Source: Mesorhizobium sp. CA14 (GTDB lineage Bacteria > Pseudomonadota > Alphaproteobacteria > Rhizobiales > Rhizobiaceae). From it: DNA of 64,000 nt. The stretch covers positions 310,001 to 374,000 of the forward strand of contig NZ_JAIUHR010000001.1 in the NCBI RefSeq assembly GCF_020165195.1, in the 5' to 3' direction. The notes under the pieces were generated by a model, which saw nothing but the letters and a program-made list of their open reading frames with translations, searched no databases and was not told the origin of the DNA. The translations under genes were made by a program, and so were the position numbers. Shown piece by piece: positions 18,758-27,287 of the stretch. Position 1 is the stretch's first letter. Each line of letters starts with the position of its first letter.

Positions 18758-19285
18758 ATGGCCGACGACCACATCCGCTACGACATTCTGGCCCAGGAGG
18801 CTCTGCGCGGCGTCATGCGTAAGGTCCTGGCCGAGGTCGCGCGCACCGGCCTTCCGGGCAATCATCATTTCTTCATCACCTTCCTGACCGGCGCGCCGGG
18901 CGTGCGCATCTCGTCGAGGCTGCGCGAGCGCTATCCGGAACAGATGACCATCGTCATCCAGTTCCAGTATTGGGACCTCAAGGTGACGGATGCCGGCTTC
19001 GAGGTCGGGCTTTCCTTCTCCGACGTGCCGGAAAAGCTCGAAATCCCCTTCTCCGCCGTGCGCGGCTTCTATGATCCGTCGGTGAATTTCGAGCTCGAAT
19101 TCGACGTCAAGACGGAGGGCACCGAAGACGAGGCCGCTCCGGCGCCCGAACCGGTCGCCGTCGTTCCGGAGAAGAAGGCGGAAACGAAAAAGAAGGCCGC
19201 CGAGGCCGAAAAGAAACCTGCGGTCGCCGAGACCGGCGGCAAGGGCGCCGACGTCGTTTCGCTCGACGCCTTCCGCAAGAAGTAG
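18758..19285 (+). CDS. sspB: SspB, ClpXP adaptor for ssrA-tagged proteins (alpha type)
   Basis: A 175-residue protein with the alphaproteobacterial SspB pattern: N-terminal helix HIRYDILAQEALRGVMRKVL, FFITFLTGAPGVRISSRLR, IVIQFQYWDLKV, and FSAVRGFYDPSVNF. A charged Lys/Glu/Ala linker leads to the short C-terminal tail VVSLDAFRKK, which docks on the ClpX N-domain. SspB brings proteins bearing the tmRNA tag to ClpXP. The tmRNA gene is 3 kb upstream, so tag and adaptor are near-neighbours. The start is set by the family N-terminus MADDH. Two small genes follow within 10 bp. Confidence 0.93.
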   Translation: MADDHIRYDILAQEALRGVMRKVLAEVARTGLPGNHHFFITFLTGAPGVRISSRLRERYPEQMTIVIQFQYWDLKVTDAGFEVGLSFSDVPEKLEIPFSAVRGFYDPSVNFELEFDVKTEGTEDEAAPAPEPVAVVPEKKAETKKKAAEAEKKPAVAETGGKGADVVSLDAFRKK

Positions 19286-19293
19286 CCAGCGTC

Positions 19294-19491
19294 ATGGGCG
19301 AGGTCGTCAATCTCCGCCAGGCCCGCAAGCAGAAGGCTCGCACCGAGAAGGAACGCCAGGCAAGCGAGAACCGGGCGCTGTACGGCCGCTCGAAGCCAGA
19401 GCGCGAGCGTGACCGGCTGACGTCGGAGAAGGCCGAGAAATTCGTGGCCGGCCATCGCCGGGAAAAACCCGACGACCCTGGCAAGCGCTGA
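19294..19491 (+). CDS. DUF4169 family small basic protein
   Basis: A 65-residue, highly charged protein rich in Arg, Lys and Glu, beginning MGEVVNLRQARKQKARTEKE. This matches DUF4169, a family without known function. It starts 8 bp after sspB and 8 bp before the next gene, so the three form one transcription unit. The composition suggests an RNA- or protein-binding helix, but nothing specific can be said. Confidence 0.82.
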   Translation: MGEVVNLRQARKQKARTEKERQASENRALYGRSKPERERDRLTSEKAEKFVAGHRREKPDDPGKR

Positions 19492-19499
19492 GTCCTGCA

Positions 19500-19727
19500 A
19501 TGGCCGCGGTCGAAAAACGTTCGGTAACGATCCGCGGTCACCGCACCAGCTTTTCCCTGGAGCAGCCTTTCTATGAAGACCTCATCGCCATCGCCGCGCA
19601 GCGTTCGCTGTCGCTCGCGGCTCTGGTCGCCGAGATCGACGAGACGCGCACGCGGGACGCCAACCTGTCATCCGCGCTGAGGCTCTATGTGTTGGCCTGG
19701 GCAAAACGCGGCGGTGCCGCGACCTAG
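19500..19727 (+). CDS. Ribbon-helix-helix domain protein
   Basis: A 75-residue protein: VEKRSVTIRGHRTSFSLEQP gives the strand, and FYEDLIAIAAQRSLSLAALV and the following helix give the two helices of a ribbon-helix-helix fold. It could bind DNA as a dimer. Third gene of the sspB unit; its last 4 bases overlap the stop region of the convergent ClC gene. No toxin partner is adjacent. Confidence 0.8.
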   Translation: MAAVEKRSVTIRGHRTSFSLEQPFYEDLIAIAAQRSLSLAALVAEIDETRTRDANLSSALRLYVLAWAKRGGAAT

Positions 19728-21529
19728 GCCGCGCTATCGCTGACGTTTTGTTGCGCCTTGCGCTTCGCGCCGAAGCTCAGCAATGCAGTGCGGTCGCGCT
19801 CCTCCGCCTGCTTTTTCGACCTTACCCGCATCATGTCTTTCCAGCCGATATAGCCGACGAGCCGTTCATCCTCGCGTGAGACGACCGGCAGATGCGAGAC
19901 ATTGGCGGTGAGCAGCTTGTCGGAAAGCGCCTCCAGATATTCGTCCGGATAGGCCAGTGTGATCTTGCTGCCGGCCAGCAGCTCCCTCAGCGTCGCCTTG
20001 CGGTGCTTGCCATTACGGCGCCAGCGCAGGATCGCCGGCGGATCGATGACGCCGAGCACATGCCCCGCCTCATCGATCACCGGGAAGCTCGGATGCCGCG
20101 TGTCCGGCGCGGTCAGGAAGGTCGCCGCGCCATGCAATGTCATCGTCGCCGGCACGCTCTCGACCTTGGTCGTCATCACTTCCTTGACCCTGGTCAAGGC
20201 GAATGGATCGACGCGGTATTCGCGCACGAGATGGTGTCCGCGCCGCGCCACTTTCTCGGTCAGGATCGAGCGCTTCATCAACAGCACGGTGACCGCATGC
20301 GCGGTGGCGCAAGCCGCGATCAGCGGCACCAGCACATGCGTGTTGCCGGTGAGCTCGGTGGCGAAGAAGGTCGCGGTCAGCGGCGCGCGCATGGTGCCGC
20401 CCATCGTCGCCGCCATCGCCAGCAGCGGCCAGAAGCCGGGGCTTGCCTCGGGCAGGATACCCGAGAGCACCGCTCCCATCGCGCCGCCCATGATGAGCAG
20501 CGGCGCCAGCACGCCGCCCGAGGTTCCCGAACCCAGCGCCACCGACCAGATGACGGCCTTCACCACCAGAAGCAGCAGCGCGGCAGTGGCGACCGTGCGG
20601 CCGTCGAGCATGTTGGCGATGTTGTCATAGCCGACGCCGAGCGCGTGCGGCTCGATCAAGCCGCCGATACCGACCACCAGGCCGCCGATCATCGGCCACC
20701 ACATCCAGTGGATCGGCAGCTTCAGGAAGGCGTCCTCGCAGGCATAGACCAATTGCGTCAGCAGCCCCGAAAGCAGCCCGGCGGCGATGCCGACCAGCAC
20801 CCAGCCGCCCAGCCCGGCGATCGATGCCTCCATGGTTCCGGAGAACGGGAAGATCGGGCCCGGCAGGTGCAGCAGGGTGCGCTCGACTTCCGCGACGATC
20901 GCAGCGACGGCGACCGGGATGAAGCTGCGCGGCGTCCATTCGAACAGGAGCAGCTCGACGGCGAGCATGATGGCGGCGATCGGCGTGCCGAACACCGTCG
21001 TCATGCCGGCCGCGGCACCCGCCACCAGCAGCGTCTTGCGCTCATTGTCGCTGACCGGAAGCATTTGCGCGATCAGCGAGCCGATGGCGCCCCCGGTCAT
21101 GATGATCGGGCCTTCGGCGCCGAACGGTCCGCCCGAGCCGATCGAAATCGCCGACGACAGCGGCTTCAGCACCGCGACCTTGGCATCGAGCCGCGAGCGT
21201 CCGAGCAGGATCGCCTCGATGGCCTCGGGAATGCCGTGGCCGCGGATTTTCTCGCTGCCGAAGCGCGCCATCAGTCCGATGATCAGCGCGCCGATTACCG
21301 GCACGAGCACCGCGGCAAGCCCAAGCGGTGTATCCTCGAGCTTGAGGTCGGCCAGCGAGAACTGGCCGAAATAGGCGATGTTGGTGGCAAGACGGATGAG
21401 CTGCAGGAGCACGATGCCGGCGAAGAGCCCGGCGGTCGCCACCACCACGGCGATGGCCGCGATGAGCAGCACGCGCGGATCGGTCGTGAAGTCGCGAAGA
21501 TGGCCGTTGCCGGCGTGAGCGGATTTCAT
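19724..21529 (-). CDS. ClC-family chloride channel/exchanger with C-terminal CBS pair
   Basis: A 601-residue membrane protein. The ClC core (about residues 20-430) shows the selectivity motifs GSGGPFGAEGP, with the gating Glu in GAEGP, FGTPIAAIMLAVELL, and GSGTSGGVLAPLL. Two CBS domains (about 450-580) follow, beginning VKEVMTTKVESVP. Where E. coli ClC has a pair of Glu residues after this helix (EEM), only one acidic residue is evident here, so proton coupling may differ (inference). It is divergent from a MarR gene, with a perfect palindrome 56 bp upstream of its start. Confidence 0.92.
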   Translation of the reverse strand: MKSAHAGNGHLRDFTTDPRVLLIAAIAVVVATAGLFAGIVLLQLIRLATNIAYFGQFSLADLKLEDTPLGLAAVLVPVIGALIIGLMARFGSEKIRGHGIPEAIEAILLGRSRLDAKVAVLKPLSSAISIGSGGPFGAEGPIIMTGGAIGSLIAQMLPVSDNERKTLLVAGAAAGMTTVFGTPIAAIMLAVELLLFEWTPRSFIPVAVAAIVAEVERTLLHLPGPIFPFSGTMEASIAGLGGWVLVGIAAGLLSGLLTQLVYACEDAFLKLPIHWMWWPMIGGLVVGIGGLIEPHALGVGYDNIANMLDGRTVATAALLLLVVKAVIWSVALGSGTSGGVLAPLLIMGGAMGAVLSGILPEASPGFWPLLAMAATMGGTMRAPLTATFFATELTGNTHVLVPLIAACATAHAVTVLLMKRSILTEKVARRGHHLVREYRVDPFALTRVKEVMTTKVESVPATMTLHGAATFLTAPDTRHPSFPVIDEAGHVLGVIDPPAILRWRRNGKHRKATLRELLAGSKITLAYPDEYLEALSDKLLTANVSHLPVVSREDERLVGYIGWKDMMRVRSKKQAEERDRTALLSFGAKRKAQQNVSDSAA

Positions 21530-21584
21530 TTTGGGAGCCTGAACTTTCTAGCGGCGCGAAGGCCGTCCGGTTTCAGGCGGCCTC

Positions 21585-21601
21585 ATATCGTAACACGATA
21601 T
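21585..21601. promoter_or_regulatory. Perfect palindrome, candidate MarR operator
   Basis: ATATCGT-AAC-ACGATAT: 7-bp arms with a 3-base centre, 56 bp upstream of the ClC gene and about 100 bp upstream of marR. MarR-family proteins typically bind 16-20 bp AT-rich palindromes in such divergent gaps, so this probably controls one or both genes. Confidence 0.6.
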
Positions 21602-21699
21602 AAATCTTCAAGTGGTTTTCGATTCCTCCTCCGCGTCATTTTGGACAAGGAACGCGACGGCCTGTTGAGCTTTTACGGGAAAGGACCATAAGTCGGGGA

Positions 21700-22128
21700 A
21701 TGACGCCGCCGAAACCACGTCCCGCAATCAGCCAGGCCGACTACCAACGGTTGTCGCAGTTCCGTTATCTGATCCGCCGCTTCCTCGAATTCAGCCAAGT
21801 TCAGGCCAATGAAGCGGGCCTCACGCCACGCCAGCACCAGGCGCTGCTGGCGATCAAGGGATTTCCAGGCGGCGGACCGGTGGCGGTGGGCGATCTTGCC
21901 GAGCGACTGCGCATCCGCCATCACAGCGCCGTGGAACTGGTGAACCGCCTTGCCGAAGCAGGTCTGGTAACACGCGATCAGGACAAGAGCGATCACCGCC
22001 GCGTCTTGCTGCAGCTCACCCCTTTGGCCGACGATCGCCTGGCCGACTTGTCGGCTACGCATCTTGACGAGCTTTCGCGCATCGAGCCGATGCTGCGGCG
22101 TCTGCTCTCGCGCCAGGAAGAATCCTAG
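21700..22128 (+). CDS. MarR family transcriptional regulator
   Basis: A 142-residue winged-helix regulator: LTPRQHQALLAI, VGDLAERLRIRHHSAVELVN (recognition helix), and the wing with DQDKSDHRRVLLQLTP, which includes the conserved D-x-R of MarR. It is divergent from the ClC gene, which it may regulate through the palindrome at 21585-21601. The ribosome site (GTCGGGGA) lies very close to the ATG, so a slightly later start is possible. Confidence 0.9.
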   Translation: MTPPKPRPAISQADYQRLSQFRYLIRRFLEFSQVQANEAGLTPRQHQALLAIKGFPGGGPVAVGDLAERLRIRHHSAVELVNRLAEAGLVTRDQDKSDHRRVLLQLTPLADDRLADLSATHLDELSRIEPMLRRLLSRQEES

Positions 22129-22164
22129 GCGCAGTGGCTGATCTCGCTACGTATGACGAGAAGC

Positions 22165-25100
22165 TCAACCGCCGTCGAGCGACTTCAACAGATTATCGAT
22201 CGTGAACGGATTGGCCTTGGGCTTCGCCGGCGCCGGCGCCGAACCGTCATTGACGCCGGGTAGCGAGCGATCGGGCTTCGGCGTTTGCTCGGCCGCCTTG
22301 CGCGCTGCTTCCAGCTTCGCCTGCTCCGCCTTCTTGCGATCGGCCTCGGCCTGCGCCTTGGCCGCCTCGTCCGCGGCCCGCTGCTCGGCCTCGGCCTTCG
22401 CCTGCGCATCAGCCTTTGCCTTGGCGTCCGCTTCGGCCTGCGCCTTGGCGTCGGCTTCCGCCTTCGCCCTCGCCTCTTCGTCGGCCTTGGCTTTTGCCTC
22501 GGCTTCCGCCTGTGCCTGCGCTTCAGCCTCGGCCTTCGCCTTGGCTTCCGCCTCTGCCTTCTGCCGCGCCTCTTCCTCTTGCCGGCGCAACTCCTCGGCC
22601 GCCTTGTCGCGCTCCGTCTGCAGCGCCGTGTAATAGCGCACCTCGCGCCGCAGCCGCTGCTTTTCGAGCAGCGCCGCCTGCATCGCTTCGACCCGCTGCT
22701 GTTCCTTCTCTAAGGCACGCTGCGTCAGGAACTGCGCCAGCGGACCGGTGTCGAATTGCGGCGCGGTCGCGCCAAGCGGACCGGTCAGGCTGAAATTGAC
22801 GGCGGGTTCGGAACCGACCAGCGCCTCGTCGCCGGGACGGTAGGTCAATGTCCCCTTTGCCATGACGGTGCTCGTGTTGAGATCGGCGGTCACGTCGGCG
22901 GACAAGGTCGCCCCTGGATTGTCGAGACTGATCGGCGGCGCCCGCAGCGTACCGTTGGCGACGGTGAAGGCCACATCGGTGTCACCGGCGGCAAAGCTGC
23001 CGTCGCCTGCGATCTGCGGCGCGAACTCCGCCGTCTTGGCCGTGTCGATATCGCGTCCGATCGCATCGGCCTTGGCGAGGATGGCGCCAAAGCCGTCCGG
23101 ATTGATGCCGTCCACCTTCAATCCCTTCAGCGCCGCGGTGCCGGATCCGGAGAGGGCCGCAATCATGGCATCGACCGATTTGCCGCCGGTCGACAAGGCC
23201 GCCGAGAGATCGCCGCTGCCGCCGATGCCGGCGCCCGGCAGGACCGCGGAAAGATCGCTGCCGGCGAGCCTCATCTGGCCGGAGAACAGGCCGGTGCCCT
23301 CCGTGTTCTTCAGATCGAACAGGCCCGTCAGATCGCCGCCGTAAAGCTTCGCCTTGAGGTCCGAGACGTGGATGCCTTCGCGATCGAGCTTCAGCGAGAA
23401 TGAAGCGTCATGCGCCGTGGCGAAGGAGCCGACGGCGAGCGCCGATGTGTTGAGATCGAGGTCTGCGTTGAATGGCAAGGTTGACTTCTGGCTGAACGGC
23501 GTCGTCGGCCATCCGCCCTTGGCGGGCGCGAAGGACTGGTCGCCGAAGAGCGAGACCGCCAGCGGATCGAGGTCGAGCTCGTCGAGCGCCAGCGCTCCCG
23601 CAAGATGCGGCAGCCCGTCCTTGGCGTCGATGTTGACGTCGCCTGACACCGCCGCCTTGTTGATCGAACCGGTGAGGCCGCTCAGCACCAGCAGCCCGTT
23701 GCCGAAATCGGCATCGGCCGCCAGCGACGTCGATGTCCCCGTTCCCATGCCGGGCAAGCCCACCCCCGTCGTCATCAGCCAAGGCTCGATATCGGCGGCA
23801 CTAAGATTGACCTTGCCCTTGGCGGTGGCGCCTTGCGCCGTCTCGGCGACGGTTCCGTCGAAGCTTGCCCTGAAGTCGTCGGCCGTCAGGTTGAAGCTGG
23901 TCGCAAGACCGCCGGCGACCGAGCCCTTCGCCGAGACGTCGGTGCTGGCGTGGCCGAGCATGCCGAGCGGCAGCGCCGGCAGGCCGTAAAGCGCAAGCAG
24001 CGTTGCGGCATTGTCATTGCGGGCGTTGAAGGTGATCGATACCGGCGCTTCGGAGAGCTTGTCCGCGGTTCCCTTGCCGGAAAGTGAGGCCGAGAAGGCC
24101 GAGCCGCCGGTCTTGCCCTGGGCTGAAAGTGCCAGGCCGGTGGTGCCGTCGCCATTGTCGGCGGCGCTGGTCAAGAGATCGATGCGCGCGTCCTGGAACA
24201 GTTCGGGATAGGCCGCCGCACGGCTGGCCAGGCCTTTGAGCACGCCATTGCCGGGATAGTGCTGGGCCGCGACATCGATCAGCGGCTTGAGGTCCACCGC
24301 CACCACGGAAGCGTTGAGCTTGCCTGTCGGGCTCTGCGGAAAGTCCTTGATCCGGCCCGTGGCGCTGATCGAGGCGCCGGCCAGGCCGCCGAGCGAAAGC
24401 CGGTCGATCTCGAGCAGCCCCTCGCGCAGCCGCAGCGCCGTATCGACACTGTCGGCGCTGAACCCGCCTGCGCTGACCGGACCCGCCTTGATCTGGAAAT
24501 CGAGATCGCGATCCGAAAAGCGATTGGCGCCCTTATCGCTGATGAAAATCGAGGCGAAGGCCGCGAGCCCGTCCAGATCCATCTCGCCGCCCGTCAGCCG
24601 CATCAGCACCGATGGCCTGGCGCCGTCCGGCTGGCTGGACTCGATGCTGCCCGAAAATTTCGCCTTGCCGAGGATCAGTTCGAGATCGCTGAAGGACTGC
24701 CGGTCCTCGCTGAGATCGACCTTGGCCTTGAAGCCTGCCGCGGGCAGCCTGCGGATGGCCTCGTCGACATCCTTCGACAGCCAGGCGGCAAAGCCGGAAG
24801 GCTGTCCGACGGCCAGCAGCAACGAGCCGGTGAAGCCGAAATGGTCTTCAACGCTCAACATGCCGTCGGCTTCGAGCGTCGTGCGGCCCGGCAGCGTCGC
24901 GGCAAGCGACTTGACCGACCAGCCCCCTTCGACCGGCTCGGCCGACAGCCGCACGTCGCGCACTGTCGTGTCGCCTGCTACCACTGCCGGCAGCCTTACC
25001 TCGACCCTGCCCGGTATCGTCGGCTTCGGCATGTGTTGCAGCGTCTGCTCCAATGCCGCGATGCGCTGGTCAAGCGTAAAGCCTGAGCCGGTGGCTCCGC

Positions 25101-26109
25101 CGACAGCTTCGTCGAACTGCACCTGCGCCCCGCTGGCCTCGACCGAGAAATGCGGCTTCAGGCCGAGATCGACCGAGGCTTTGCCGTCGGCGGTATAGGG
25201 ATTGTCGAGCGGCCCGGTCTCGAAGCGGAACTCATCGACATTGAGCTTCTGGTGGTCGAGCGCGAACTTGCCGTTCAGCCGGAAGCCCGGATCGGGCTTG
25301 CCGGTGCTGATCTTGACCGGCTCGCCATCGTTGCCGCGCAGCTCGACCGAATTCCTGTCGACACCGTTTTTGTCCGCGGCCGAGATCTTGAACTGGCCGG
25401 AATAGACCGCGGCGCCCTTGACGATGCCGGCATTGCCGTCCGCTTCGATAATCAGCGGATACGCATCGGGATCGGCTTTCAGCCTGAGCCGCATCTGGCC
25501 GTCCGGTTCCACCTTGCCGGTTGAAGCCGAGACGTCGGCGCGCAGGCCGTCGATGCGCAGCGTTCCGTCCATGCGCCATGGACCGGTGAGCGCCTTGGCC
25601 GAAATGGTCGAGTTGATCTCCGAGATCAGATGGCTGCGCCCGCCGGCTGCGTGGCGAAGTTCGATCTGCCCCTCGGTTACCGACAGCTTCTCGATGGCGA
25701 TCTGGCCGGGGTTGAAGGGCGTCGACGGCCGGAGCGTCCAGTCGACGGTGCCGTCGCCCGCGATATTGATGATGGCTTTCGGGTGTACCAGCCTCATGTC
25801 GAAGATCAGCACTTCGCCGCGCAGGAATGGCGCGAGCTCCGCATCCATCGAAAAGGTCTCGACCGTCATCGCCGGCTTGCCTTCCGGCCCCCCCGCGACC
25901 TCGACATTCGAGAAGGTCACCGACGGAAACGGCAGCAGCCGCGCTGTCGCATCGCCCTTCACCGTCACCTTGCGGCCGAGGACGGCGCTCGCCTCACGCT
26001 CGAAATCGCCCCGGTAGCCCGTCCAGTCGATGAAATACGGCACCACCAGCGCCGCGCACAGCACCAGCACGAACAGGCCACCGAAGATCACGAACAGGCG
26101 GGCGAGCAT
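22165..26109 (-). CDS. Giant AsmA-family protein with TolA-like C-terminal coil
   Basis: A 1314-residue envelope protein. The N-terminal membrane anchor (about residues 4-27) is followed by the AsmA start YFIDWTGYRGDFEREASAVLGRK and long beta-rich repeats typical of AsmA/TamB-like lipid-transfer or outer-membrane-assembly proteins. A second AsmA-type segment lies near residues 1000-1120. Unusually, residues about 1155-1280 are an Ala/Lys/Glu-rich coil with repeated KAEAEAKAKAEAEA patterns, like domain II of TolA. It ends with a short tail NPFTIDNLLKSLDGG. The bulk should be periplasmic. The neighbours (MarR, DyP) give no functional clue. Confidence 0.9.
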   Translation of the reverse strand: MLARLFVIFGGLFVLVLCAALVVPYFIDWTGYRGDFEREASAVLGRKVTVKGDATARLLPFPSVTFSNVEVAGGPEGKPAMTVETFSMDAELAPFLRGEVLIFDMRLVHPKAIINIAGDGTVDWTLRPSTPFNPGQIAIEKLSVTEGQIELRHAAGGRSHLISEINSTISAKALTGPWRMDGTLRIDGLRADVSASTGKVEPDGQMRLRLKADPDAYPLIIEADGNAGIVKGAAVYSGQFKISAADKNGVDRNSVELRGNDGEPVKISTGKPDPGFRLNGKFALDHQKLNVDEFRFETGPLDNPYTADGKASVDLGLKPHFSVEASGAQVQFDEAVGGATGSGFTLDQRIAALEQTLQHMPKPTIPGRVEVRLPAVVAGDTTVRDVRLSAEPVEGGWSVKSLAATLPGRTTLEADGMLSVEDHFGFTGSLLLAVGQPSGFAAWLSKDVDEAIRRLPAAGFKAKVDLSEDRQSFSDLELILGKAKFSGSIESSQPDGARPSVLMRLTGGEMDLDGLAAFASIFISDKGANRFSDRDLDFQIKAGPVSAGGFSADSVDTALRLREGLLEIDRLSLGGLAGASISATGRIKDFPQSPTGKLNASVVAVDLKPLIDVAAQHYPGNGVLKGLASRAAAYPELFQDARIDLLTSAADNGDGTTGLALSAQGKTGGSAFSASLSGKGTADKLSEAPVSITFNARNDNAATLLALYGLPALPLGMLGHASTDVSAKGSVAGGLATSFNLTADDFRASFDGTVAETAQGATAKGKVNLSAADIEPWLMTTGVGLPGMGTGTSTSLAADADFGNGLLVLSGLTGSINKAAVSGDVNIDAKDGLPHLAGALALDELDLDPLAVSLFGDQSFAPAKGGWPTTPFSQKSTLPFNADLDLNTSALAVGSFATAHDASFSLKLDREGIHVSDLKAKLYGGDLTGLFDLKNTEGTGLFSGQMRLAGSDLSAVLPGAGIGGSGDLSAALSTGGKSVDAMIAALSGSGTAALKGLKVDGINPDGFGAILAKADAIGRDIDTAKTAEFAPQIAGDGSFAAGDTDVAFTVANGTLRAPPISLDNPGATLSADVTADLNTSTVMAKGTLTYRPGDEALVGSEPAVNFSLTGPLGATAPQFDTGPLAQFLTQRALEKEQQRVEAMQAALLEKQRLRREVRYYTALQTERDKAAEELRRQEEEARQKAEAEAKAKAEAEAQAQAEAEAKAKADEEARAKAEADAKAQAEADAKAKADAQAKAEAEQRAADEAAKAQAEADRKKAEQAKLEAARKAAEQTPKPDRSLPGVNDGSAPAPAKPKANPFTIDNLLKSLDGG

Positions 26110-26303
26110 CTGTTTCCCGGGTTGAAAGTCAGCCGCACTCTACCCGCATCCGCGTGTCGATAAAGAGGCAATTCAGCGCCTGGCGCCGCCAATCTCTCCG
26201 GTTGCGCGACCGATCGCGCTCGCGATATCTCTTTTGCAGATTCCCGTCCTTCCGGTCACGTCCTTGGCGGCGACAAATCTGAACCCAACACGGAGCGTTC
26301 CCG

Positions 26304-27272
26304 ATGTCAGGCAAGAACTGGGACAGAGTGCCCATCGACGCGCAGAGCGTCGACGCTCCGTTGTCGACGGCTGCGATTTTCCTTGTCGTGACGGTCGGCA
26401 GCGACGAGGCAGCGCTTTCGAATGTCGCATCGGTTCTGGGCGAGCTCGACGATCTCGTCAAGAATGTCGGCTTCCGCGACTTGTCGGGCCGGCTGTCCTG
26501 CATCGCCGGCATCGGCGCCGGGCTCTGGAACCGTCTGTCGCCCGGCCGCCGGCCGCGCGAGTTGAAAACCTTCGCGCCGATCGAGGGAGCGGCGCATTCG
26601 GCGCCCTCGACGCCGGGCGATCTCCTGTTCCACATCCGCGCAGAGCGGCCCGACATGTGCTTCGAGCTCGAGCGCATCCTGCTGGACCACCTGGCCGGCA
26701 GCGTGACCGTCGCCGACGAGGTCTCCGGCTTTCGCTATTTCGACGCGCGCGATCTCCTGGGCTTTGTCGACGGCACCGCCAATCCGACCGGCCTCGACCT
26801 GCCCGCCTCGGCCCAGGTCGGCGACGAGGACGGCGATTTTGCCGGCGGCAGCTATGTCGTCGTGCAGAAGTACCTGCACAACATGACGGCCTGGAAAGAG
26901 ACGCCGACGCATGTCCAGGAAGAGATCATCGGCCGCACCAAGATCGACAACATCGAGATCGCTGACGACAACAAGCCGCGTAAATCGCACAAATCGCTGG
27001 CCACGATCGAGGACGACGCCGGCAATGAATACGACATCCTGCGCGACAACATGCCGTTCGGCCGTCCGGGGCAGAACGAGTTCGGAACCTATTTCATCGG
27101 CTATACGCGTTATCTGTGGGTGATCGAAAAGATGCTGCAGCGCATGTATGTCGGCGAGCCGCCCGGCGCCTACGACCGGCTGCTCGATTTCTCCACGCCG
27201 CATACCGGCACGGCCTTCTTCGCGCCGACGCGGCCGATACTGCAGAAGCTGGCCGAAGGCGTGGGAGGATAG
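26304..27272 (+). CDS. Dye-decolourising (DyP-type) heme peroxidase
   Basis: A 322-residue cytoplasmic-looking heme peroxidase. The GXXDG motif is GFVDGTANP (residues 153-161, catalytic Asp156), and the probable proximal heme ligand is His229 in KPRKSHKSL. NMPFGRPGQNEFGTYFIGYTR is the conserved distal and C-terminal block. Like YfeX-type P-class DyPs, it has no signal peptide. The C-terminus lacks an encapsulin-targeting tail of the LGIGSL type, and no encapsulin gene is near. The natural substrate is unknown. Confidence 0.93.
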   Translation: MSGKNWDRVPIDAQSVDAPLSTAAIFLVVTVGSDEAALSNVASVLGELDDLVKNVGFRDLSGRLSCIAGIGAGLWNRLSPGRRPRELKTFAPIEGAAHSAPSTPGDLLFHIRAERPDMCFELERILLDHLAGSVTVADEVSGFRYFDARDLLGFVDGTANPTGLDLPASAQVGDEDGDFAGGSYVVVQKYLHNMTAWKETPTHVQEEIIGRTKIDNIEIADDNKPRKSHKSLATIEDDAGNEYDILRDNMPFGRPGQNEFGTYFIGYTRYLWVIEKMLQRMYVGEPPGAYDRLLDFSTPHTGTAFFAPTRPILQKLAEGVGG

Positions 27273-27287
27273 CCCGCGGCCGGCGGA

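Noticed and set aside
26304..27272. DyP peroxidase as encapsulin cargo
   Set aside because: No encapsulin gene nearby and the C-terminus lacks a targeting tail.
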